Assembly (NCBI GenBank): GCA_021157505.1 | Contig: JAGGWI010000110.1 | Location: forward strand, 1 to 5,980 | Reading direction: 5' to 3' | From: Desulfuromusa sp. | GTDB taxonomy: Bacteria > Desulfobacterota > Desulfuromonadia > Desulfuromonadales > Geopsychrobacteraceae | DNA: 5,980 nt | Notes under the pieces: model-generated | The model's input: only the letters and a program-made list of their open reading frames with translations | Databases searched by the model: none | Told to the model about the DNA's origin: nothing | In this document: positions 1 through 5,829 of the stretch, in pieces | Layout: each line of letters begins with the position of its first letter | Position numbering within the stretch: position 1 is the stretch's first letter | Made by a program: the position numbers and the translations under genes

Positions 1-891
1 GACGCGTATCAATTCGAAGTCACTACGTTTTTCTTTAGTGCGGAGCGGTACATAACGCGCGATTGCTGCCAATCGATTCTCAACCTGTAAACGGATCAAT
101 TTTCCACTGATCAGCTCTTCCATAGCTACGACTTGTTCCACTTCCGGAGGAATTCCGAATTTCAAAGCGGCAGCCGCAGCGGCATCCAATTGCACTGCAG
201 GGTAATTACGTAATGCTTCATCCAGTGAATAGAGCACGGAAGAGGGGTTTTCCAGTTGCTGTAATTCTTCCAGGGTCAGACATTCATCAATCGAGAACTC
301 CCCACTCTGCAAGCGTCGAAGTGCTGTCAGATGGGCACCACAGCCCAGTTGTTCACCGATATCACTGATAAGGGTGCGAATGTAGGTCCCCTTGCTGCAA
401 TCGACCTCAATCGTCACCAATTGTGGGCCACACTCAACCACGTCCAGTCGGCTGATCAGTACCGGTCGCAGATCACGTTCAACAGTTTTCCCCTGTCGAG
501 CTAATTTATAAAGGGGGACGCCATTTTTCTTAAGTGCAGAAAACATCGGGGGCAGCTGTTCAATCTGCCCACGAAATTCAGCACAAACATTTTCCAGATC
601 GGCGGAAGTGAATTCCGGAACCGGACGTTCCAGCAGAATCTGCCCCTCTGAATCAAAAGTATCCGTTGTTATCCCCAATTTGAATGTTGCCCGGTAGGAT
701 TTATCTTCCGCCAGTAGAAACTGTAAAATCTTTGTCCCATCACCAATAGCAACGGGCAAGACTCCGGTCGCCAGAGGGTCAAGGGTTCCGCCGTGACCCA
801 CCTTGCGGGTTTTATAAATACGTCTCACCTGGCGAACAACATCATGAGATGTCATTCCGGCAGACTTATCAATGAGGAGAAGTCCGTGCAC
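1..891 (-). CDS. truB: tRNA pseudouridine(55) synthase TruB (3' end cut by window edge)
   Basis: TruB converts uridine 55 in the T-loop of tRNAs to pseudouridine in the cytoplasm. Seen: 297 codons with no stop before the left edge. The N-terminus GLLLIDKSAGMTSHD (residues 3-17) is the family's opening motif. GHGGTLDPLATGVL follows, with the catalytic aspartate at D38, then PPMFSALKKNG (114-124) and CSKGTYIRTL (165-174), both typical of the TruB catalytic fold. The remaining residues to the edge match the C-terminal part of the family. TruB proteins are usually about 300 aa, so probably only a few residues are missing. The start is GTG at 891-889, 5 nt after the nrnA stop; it is the only start that keeps the conserved N-terminus without running far into nrnA. 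No clear Shine-Dalgarno sequence precedes it, so coupling to nrnA translation is likely (inference). The assignment is secure. Confidence 0.96.
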   Translation of the reverse strand, partial: MHGLLLIDKSAGMTSHDVVRQVRRIYKTRKVGHGGTLDPLATGVLPVAIGDGTKILQFLLAEDKSYRATFKLGITTDTFDSEGQILLERPVPEFTSADLENVCAEFRGQIEQLPPMFSALKKNGVPLYKLARQGKTVERDLRPVLISRLDVVECGPQLVTIEVDCSKGTYIRTLISDIGEQLGCGAHLTALRRLQSGEFSIDECLTLEELQQLENPSSVLYSLDEALRNYPAVQLDAAAAAALKFGIPPEVEQVVAMEELISGKLIRLQVENRLAAIARYVPLRTKEKRSDFELIRV

Positions 892-896
892 GAATA

Positions 897-1847
897 TCAG
901 CTGAAGAGTTGGTCAAGCAACATGGAAACAGAATTTTTCACCTCATCCAAAGTCCCATTGATTTTAGCCCCCGCAGCATTATGATGACCACCGCCACCAA
1001 GTTTGCGGGATAAAGCGCCAACATCAACAGCTCCGCGTGAGCGAAAACTGACTTTATAAGTATTTTCAGATACTTGATGAATAAACAGAGCAACTTCAAC
1101 ACCGCGAATAGAGCGCGGATAATTCACAAAACCATCAGAGTGTTCATCGGTGGCTCCTGCCTGCTTTAAGGTATCTAAAGTCATGGTAATAGAAGCATAA
1201 CGGCCAGACGATGAAATCTGCAAGGAGGGCAAAACAAGACTAAGTAAGCGCATCCGTTCTGGAGAATTACTCTCATACAGGTTGCTTGAAACTTCCCACG
1301 GATCAACTCCCAGTTCAACCAGCGCCCCGGCAATTGCAAAAGATTCCCGGTTCGCGCTGGCATAACGGAAAGAACCGGTATCAGCCAGGATTCCAAGGTA
1401 GAGCGCTTTGGCGACAGCTAAACTTGGTTGATACTGGCAAGCCATTAGCACCCTGTAGATCAGAACCGCTGTCGCACAAGCATCGGTATCAACGTAACAG
1501 AGATCACCAAAATTTGAGTAGGGATGATGATCGATATTAATCACTGTTTGGCACAGATCCCTGATTGGTAATGCTGTCCTGTCAAGGTCACCAGCATCAA
1601 GGACAAAAGCGATGTCAAAATGTGAGTTATCTGGCAAGCGATCAACCAGCAGATCAGATTGGGGAAGAAAACGCATAACATCAGGAACAGCATCAGCATT
1701 GTAGGCGACAACATCCTTACCCATATCTCGCAGAGCCAGCGTCAGCGCAAGGGTCGAACCAATAGCATCGCCATCGGGGTTCTCGTGGGCAACCACCAAA
1801 AAACGCTGATTATTATTAATCTTTTCAACTATCTGCTGAACTATCAT
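897..1847 (-). CDS. nrnA: NrnA-type DHH phosphoesterase (nanoRNase / pAp phosphatase)
   Basis: The 316-aa protein belongs to the DHH/DHHA1 family. Seen: the metal-binding motif HENPDGDAIGS (21-31), an aspartate in FVLDAGD (D84), the signature DHH (106-108, in NIDHHPYSNFGD), DTGSFRY (156-162), and the C-terminal DHHA1 glycine-rich substrate loop GGGGHHNAAGA (284-294). All residues expected for a two-metal active site are present. Known for the family: NrnA degrades RNAs of about 2-5 nt from oligonucleotide ends and dephosphorylates 3'-phosphoadenosine 5'-phosphate, replacing Orn in many bacteria. Which of these activities dominates here cannot be told from sequence. The ATG start lies inside the end of rbfA (23-nt overlap) with AGGA 8 nt upstream. 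truB begins 5 nt after the stop. Length is normal for the family. Confidence 0.94.
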   Translation of the reverse strand: MIVQQIVEKINNNQRFLVVAHENPDGDAIGSTLALTLALRDMGKDVVAYNADAVPDVMRFLPQSDLLVDRLPDNSHFDIAFVLDAGDLDRTALPIRDLCQTVINIDHHPYSNFGDLCYVDTDACATAVLIYRVLMACQYQPSLAVAKALYLGILADTGSFRYASANRESFAIAGALVELGVDPWEVSSNLYESNSPERMRLLSLVLPSLQISSSGRYASITMTLDTLKQAGATDEHSDGFVNYPRSIRGVEVALFIHQVSENTYKVSFRSRGAVDVGALSRKLGGGGHHNAAGAKINGTLDEVKNSVSMLLDQLFS

Positions 1848-2193
1848 TCAAATCATCCTGCACCTGATGCAGCAAAGCATCAATCTTCTGGCCATAACCA
1901 ATAGACGCGTCAAATTTAAAGTAAATATTGGGAACAAACCGGAGCTGCAGTATTTTCCCTAATTCTCGACGGATATAAGGAGCCGCACTTTTCAACCCTT
2001 TTTCAGCTTCCTTTCGTTCGGTAGATTCATCACTGACGGTAAAATAAATTCTTGCAGAACTGATATCGCGGGACATTTGTACTCCGGTAAGAGTGACCGG
2101 AGAGACACGTGGATCCTTAATGCTGTACATTAATAAGCGGGTTGTTTCTTTATATATCTGTTCACCAACTCGTTCAGGCCGATAACTACTCAA
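1825..2193 (-). CDS. rbfA: 30S ribosome-binding factor A (RbfA)
   Basis: RbfA is a small KH-fold protein that binds the immature 30S subunit near the 5' end of 16S rRNA and assists late maturation and cold adaptation. Seen: 122 aa, a normal length, with the opening RPERVGEQI (5-13), IKDPRVSPVTLTGVQMS (25-41), PYIRRELGK (72-80) and RFVPNIYFKFD (85-95), all typical of the family. The start is TTG at 2193-2191: the first in-frame ATG codons (M22, M40) would delete conserved N-terminal residues, and a strong GGAGAAGG lies 6 nt upstream of the TTG. The TTG overlaps the ylxP stop as TTGA, a 4-nt overlap suited to termination-reinitiation. The 3' end overlaps nrnA by 23 nt and encodes a short polar tail rich in D and S. 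Confidence 0.95.
   Translation of the reverse strand: MSSYRPERVGEQIYKETTRLLMYSIKDPRVSPVTLTGVQMSRDISSARIYFTVSDESTERKEAEKGLKSAAPYIRRELGKILQLRFVPNIYFKFDASIGYGQKIDALLHQVQDDLNDSSADS
1856..1859 (-). promoter_or_regulatory. Shine-Dalgarno for nrnA inside rbfA
   Basis: AGGA lies 8 nt upstream of the nrnA ATG at 1847, within the rbfA coding sequence. It supports this ATG despite the 23-nt overlap with rbfA. Confidence 0.65.
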
Positions 2194-2492
2194 CGGATAC
2201 CTTCTCCATAATTTATAAACTCAATATCCAATTCAATAATTTCAACAATCCCGGATGAGTACAATTCTTCCTCCAGATTCTTGAAAACAGACTGAATAAG
2301 GGTTTCGGTTCCTGCTGTCATACTGGCACCGATAAGGGTTCGTTGTAACAGGTCCAAGTGACCAACTTCCGCAACTGAAACCGGGAACCTGGAACGCAAA
2401 CGGTTCAACAGGCGGCTGACCTGAGAGCGTTTCTGCTTCAGGGAATGGGTATCGAACAAACGCAAATCAATGCGGATGACGCCAACAACCAT
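2190..2492 (-). CDS. ylxP: YlxP family protein (DUF503)
   Basis: This 100-aa protein matches the DUF503/YlxP family in size, in its opening (MVVGVIRIDLRLFDTHSLKQ) and in the following KRSQVSRLLNRLRSRFPVSVAEV, and it sits in the family's usual place between infB and rbfA. The visible pattern is beta strand, basic helix, strand and helix, ending in an acidic strand (IVEIIELDIEFI), consistent with a small ferredoxin-like alpha/beta fold (inference). The basic patch KQKRSQVSRLLNRLRSR (19-35) could contact RNA. There is no signal peptide or membrane segment. Molecular function is not established; context suggests a role tied to ribosome assembly or initiation. The ATG start is 21 nt beyond the infB stop, with TAGG 5 nt upstream. 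The stop TGA overlaps the rbfA TTG start. Confidence 0.9.
   Translation of the reverse strand: MVVGVIRIDLRLFDTHSLKQKRSQVSRLLNRLRSRFPVSVAEVGHLDLLQRTLIGASMTAGTETLIQSVFKNLEEELYSSGIVEIIELDIEFINYGEGIR
2200..2207 (-). promoter_or_regulatory. Shine-Dalgarno for rbfA, deciding its TTG start
   Basis: GGAGAAGG on the coding strand ends 6 nt before the TTG at 2193. It lies within the last codons of ylxP. Its strength and spacing support TTG as the real start of rbfA. Confidence 0.85.
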
Positions 2493-2497
2493 GATTG

Positions 2498-2501
2498 CCT
2501 A
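2498..2501 (-). promoter_or_regulatory. Probable Shine-Dalgarno for ylxP
   Basis: TAGG (within GGTAGG) lies 5 nt upstream of the ylxP ATG at 2492, in the 21-nt infB-ylxP gap. It is a modest match; this gap holds no recognisable promoter or terminator. Confidence 0.55.
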
Positions 2502-2513
2502 CCAATTCCCGGA

Positions 2514-5219
2514 TTAAAGAGTGGTCTTGACCTCTTCTATCTCAAACACCTCGATAATATCACCGATTTTGATGTCGTTGTATTTTTCCAGACCGATACC
2601 ACACTCATAACCATTACCGACCTCTTTAACATCGTCCTTGAAGCGCTTCAGTGAGCTCAGTTTGCCCTCCCAGACAACCACATTGTCACGAACCAATCGG
2701 GTTTGGGCGTTACGGACAATTTTACCATCCACCACAAAGCAACCGGCAATAGTACCAACTTTTGAAACATGGAAGGTGTCACGAACCTCAACCCGACCCA
2801 GATCTTTTTCTTTAAGTGTCGGAGCCAGCAGCCCCTCCATGGCATCGCGAATATCGTTGACGGCATCATAGATAACCGAGTAGAGACGGATATCAACCTT
2901 TTCAGCTTCTGCCAAGGTTTTTGCTTTGGTTTCCGGACGCACATTAAAGCCAAGAACGATGGCATTTGATGCCGTGGCCAGAGTTATGTCGCTTTCCGAA
3001 ATTCCACCGACACCCGTATGGAGAACATTCAGGCGACATGCATCTGTCGATAGTTTTTCCAAGGTATCACGAACAGCTTCCACCGAACCCTGAACGTCTG
3101 CTTTAACAATAACTGAAAGTTCTTCGACAACACCTTCCTGCATCTTGGCGAACAACTGATCAAGTGAAACTTTACTGCTCTTGGAGAGATCAATTTCACG
3201 CTGTTTCGATTGCCGATGCTGGGAAACCTCTTTGGCAGCTTTTTCATTTTCAACTGCGTGGAAAGAGTCACCGGCATCCGGGACTCCTCCCAGACCTGTG
3301 ACTTCAACCGGAAACGCAGGGCCAGCCTCTGTTACCTGAGTACCCGTTGCCGTGATCATTGAGCGAACCCGCCCAAAGTGGAGACCAGCAACAATAGCAT
3401 CACCAATCTTCAGGGTCCCATCTTGAACCAGAACAGTTGCAATCGGGCCACGTCCTTTATCGAGACGAGCCTCAACAATTGAACCTTTGGCGTGCTTATT
3501 CGGGTTGGCCTTCAGTTCCAGGACTTCTGCCTGTAACAGAATCATTTCCAGCAAGGTATCAAGATTGGTCTTTTGTTTAGCAGAAACTTCAACAAAAATC
3601 GTATCACCACCCCACTCTTCAGGGACAAGTTCATATTCAGTCAATTCCTGCTTAACCCGTTCCGGATTTGCATCCGGCTTATCAATTTTATTGATTGCAA
3701 TGATAAGTGGAACCCCTGCCGCTTTAGAGTGATTGATAGCCTCTTTCGTCTGTGGCATCACCCCATCATCGGCAGCAACAACCAGGATAACAATATCGGT
3801 TACTCCGGCACCACGAGCCCGCATTGCGGTAAAAGCTTCGTGTCCGGGAGTATCAAGAAAGGTGACTTTTTTGCCGTCAAGATCAACATCATAGGCACCA
3901 ATATGTTGAGTAATTCCCCCTGCTTCACCCGCAGTTACATTCGCTTCTCGAATGGCATCAAGCAAACTGGTTTTACCGTGATCAACATGACCCATGATAG
4001 TGACAATCGGTGGCCGGACTTCAAGATCTTCGGCCTTATCCTCGGTTTCTTTAGCAACCGCAACTTCCAGGATTGTCACTTCATCAAAGGCAACATTCTC
4101 AACTTCGTGATTGAACTCAGAAGCCAGGATTGCAGCAGAGTCATAATCAAGGGGATGGTTGATCGTCACCATTGATCCTTGGCGCATCAGTTCAGCAATC
4201 AGCTCCTTGGCTTTTACCCCCATCCTTTTAGCCAACTCACCAACAGTAATTGAATCGCTGATTCGGACTATCCGCTTGATTGCTTTACTGACAGTGACCT
4301 CAGTCTGTTTACCCTGCTTATTCTGTTTGCCACCCCGTCTCTTTTTCTGACCGGGACGACCCGGCTCAAAGACTTCAACCCGCCGTCCCCGGCGTGAAAC
4401 GCGTCCATCCTGAGCATCTGTAGCTTCATTACGACGCCCTTTATTACGTTTCTTATTGCGCCCCTCTTTTTCAGGGAGCGGTTGATCCATTGGAGCCAGC
4501 GGGGCAGGATTGACTCTTTTATTTGCCCGACTTGGAGCAGCAGCAGGACGATGGGCCGGGCGTGCCGCTGGTTGAGCAGGTTTTCTGTTCTGGCGTACTG
4601 GACGCTCACCAGCTTTAGGTCTGCGTTGAGCAGCTGGTGCGGGCTTTGGCAGTTCAACCCGTCCAAGTATCTTGGCATGATCACTGGTCACTCTTTCAAC
4701 AACTGGCTTCTTGACCTTTTTCGGTTCTTCGGTGGCAGCCTCTGGCGTCTCAGTTGCTTCATCCCCAGAATCTTTTTGGGGCTTCTGTTTTTTTCCTTCG
4801 GTCTGTTGATCATCAGCAGCCTCTGGTGCAGTCTCTTCGGCTACTGAGGTTCCAACATCTTCTGTCAGATCATCCTGCAGCTCGATAGCAGCGGCTTCTT
4901 TCTCTTCAGTTGGGGCACTATCTGCCTCTTCAGCAGAGACGACCTCTTCTATCGGGGCTGTCTTCTCTTCAACAGGCAGCTCTATCACCGGCTCACGCAC
5001 AATCTTACGCCGACGCCTTATGATTCCCGGTTTTATCAGGGCCTCTTCAATTTTTTGCTTCGGGGGATTGATGAAATCTTCAAACTTCTGCAACTCTTCC
5101 TCAGCCAGAGAACTTGAATGGGATGCCACTTCGATTCCGGCCTCGACAAGCTTAGCCAGTATTTCTTTACTCTCGAGTCCCATCTTCTTCGCAAGTTCGT
5201 GTACTCTTACCTTACCCAT
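2514..5219 (-). CDS. infB: Translation initiation factor IF2
   Basis: IF2 is the GTPase that places initiator fMet-tRNA on the 30S subunit and promotes 50S joining. Seen (901 aa from ATG at 5219-5217): a first IF2_N module at 1-50 (KVRVHELAKKMGL); a long linker, acidic at about 80-165 and then basic and Pro/Ala/Arg-rich at about 170-310; a second IF2_N module at about 311-372 (ITVGELAKRMGVKAKELI); a G domain from about 402 with G1 GHVDHGKT (410-417), G2 region GGITQHIGAY, G3 DTPGH (456-460), G4 NKID (510-513) and G5 SAK (546-548); then domain II (from about 575), domain III (about 690-795, VKADVQGSVEA) and the C-terminal fMet-tRNA-binding beta barrel (about 800-901, VGTIAGCFV, GYECGIGLEKYNDIK). 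All GTPase motifs are intact. A TTG directly precedes the ATG; ATG is preferred because AAGGGAG lies 5 nt before it but only 2 nt before the TTG. It overlaps the ylxR stop by 1 nt. Confidence 0.98.
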   Translation of the reverse strand: MGKVRVHELAKKMGLESKEILAKLVEAGIEVASHSSSLAEEELQKFEDFINPPKQKIEEALIKPGIIRRRRKIVREPVIELPVEEKTAPIEEVVSAEEADSAPTEEKEAAAIELQDDLTEDVGTSVAEETAPEAADDQQTEGKKQKPQKDSGDEATETPEAATEEPKKVKKPVVERVTSDHAKILGRVELPKPAPAAQRRPKAGERPVRQNRKPAQPAARPAHRPAAAPSRANKRVNPAPLAPMDQPLPEKEGRNKKRNKGRRNEATDAQDGRVSRRGRRVEVFEPGRPGQKKRRGGKQNKQGKQTEVTVSKAIKRIVRISDSITVGELAKRMGVKAKELIAELMRQGSMVTINHPLDYDSAAILASEFNHEVENVAFDEVTILEVAVAKETEDKAEDLEVRPPIVTIMGHVDHGKTSLLDAIREANVTAGEAGGITQHIGAYDVDLDGKKVTFLDTPGHEAFTAMRARGAGVTDIVILVVAADDGVMPQTKEAINHSKAAGVPLIIAINKIDKPDANPERVKQELTEYELVPEEWGGDTIFVEVSAKQKTNLDTLLEMILLQAEVLELKANPNKHAKGSIVEARLDKGRGPIATVLVQDGTLKIGDAIVAGLHFGRVRSMITATGTQVTEAGPAFPVEVTGLGGVPDAGDSFHAVENEKAAKEVSQHRQSKQREIDLSKSSKVSLDQLFAKMQEGVVEELSVIVKADVQGSVEAVRDTLEKLSTDACRLNVLHTGVGGISESDITLATASNAIVLGFNVRPETKAKTLAEAEKVDIRLYSVIYDAVNDIRDAMEGLLAPTLKEKDLGRVEVRDTFHVSKVGTIAGCFVVDGKIVRNAQTRLVRDNVVVWEGKLSSLKRFKDDVKEVGNGYECGIGLEKYNDIKIGDIIEVFEIEEVKTTL

Positions 5220-5815
5220 CAATTCTCCCTTACCAGTTGCTTATATCTGTGCAATTCGTTCAACAGCGAGTCCGCCAACAAACCTGACTGAACCGCTATA
5301 ACACTCCGCTCTTCCTTGCCAAGTAACTGACCCATTGTTTGCTTATCATAGAAACAAGCCGTTTCAACCGAACCACGTAGCGCCAACGTTTCAACTTTTT
5401 TTACTATAGAGGCAGATATGTCGGTTGCTACTATAACCAGAGCCAAAGATGCCCCTTTTTTAAGCGCCTCAATAACAGCGTTGCTACCAGCAATAAATTG
5501 CCTCGACTTACGGGCCATTCCAATCAAACTAGCAATTTTTTTCTCAATAGCCTGGGTCAACTGCTGTGCCAGCTCCAGCGGATCAACCGGGAGACATTGG
5601 CATTTAAAGCAGCGCTGAAAACTGCTTCTCTTGACCGCATCAAGCAGACATTGATTTGCGACACAGGTATAAGCACCGCGACCGGGTAATCGCTGCAAAT
5701 AATCAACCAGAACAGCTCCATCCGGAGCAACAACATAACGGACCAGTTGCTTTTTATCTTTTGTCTGGCGACAGGCTATACAAGTGCGCTGCGGACCTTT
5801 TTCAACAACAACCAT
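5219..5815 (-). CDS. YlxR (DUF448) - YlxQ (L7Ae-like) fusion protein
   Basis: The 198-aa protein joins two RNA-associated modules. Residues 1 to about 75 are a YlxR/DUF448 domain: QRTCIACRQ (9-17), LVRYVVAPDGAVLVD (24-38) and the family's GRGAYTC (45-51). Residues about 90-190 resemble YlxQ, an L7Ae/L30e-type domain: IASLIGMARKSRQFIAGSN (94-112), ALVIVATDIS (125-134), LLGKEERSVIAV (164-175). In Bacillus ylxR and ylxQ are separate adjacent genes between nusA and infB; here one chain replaces both. L7Ae folds bind kink-turn or similar RNA (known of the fold), and YlxR has been linked to nucleic-acid or RNase P-related roles in some bacteria; neither is proven here. Eight cysteines are present, including C12/C15, C51/C56 and C69/C72/C74. 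The ATG start is fixed because its frame is closed by TAA at 5824-5822. No Shine-Dalgarno sequence is visible, so translation may be coupled to the upstream gene 14 nt away. Confidence 0.92.
   Translation of the reverse strand: MVVVEKGPQRTCIACRQTKDKKQLVRYVVAPDGAVLVDYLQRLPGRGAYTCVANQCLLDAVKRSSFQRCFKCQCLPVDPLELAQQLTQAIEKKIASLIGMARKSRQFIAGSNAVIEALKKGASLALVIVATDISASIVKKVETLALRGSVETACFYDKQTMGQLLGKEERSVIAVQSGLLADSLLNELHRYKQLVREN
5225..5231 (-). promoter_or_regulatory. Shine-Dalgarno for infB, deciding ATG over adjacent TTG
   Basis: AAGGGAG lies 5 nt upstream of the ATG at 5219 and only 2 nt upstream of the TTG at 5222. The spacing favours the ATG. The site is inside the final codons of the YlxR-YlxQ gene. 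Confidence 0.8.
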
Positions 5816-5829
5816 AAAATATTAAAACA

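Noticed and set aside
793..984. 63-codon plus-strand frame across the nrnA/truB junction
   Set aside because: It is antisense to the TruB N-terminus and the NrnA C-terminus, both with clear family motifs; no ribosome site or domain was seen.
2493..2513. Possible internal promoter or terminator in the infB-ylxP gap
   Set aside because: Only 21 nt, with no hairpin plus T-run and no -10/-35 pair; it holds only the ylxP ribosome-binding site.
3573..4175. 200-codon open frame on the plus strand opposite the IF2 G domain
   Set aside because: It is antisense to the highly conserved IF2 GTPase region, has no recognisable domain or start context, and its composition is that of a reverse-complement shadow.
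4488..4490. Internal ATG (IF2 residue 244) as a start for a shorter IF2 isoform
   Set aside because: E. coli makes internal IF2 forms, but no Shine-Dalgarno sequence precedes this ATG, so there is no sequence support.
4268..4684. 138-codon minus-strand frame inside the IF2 linker
   Set aside because: It is an alternate frame of the Arg/Pro/Ala-rich linker with no motif, and the IF2 frame fully explains this stretch.
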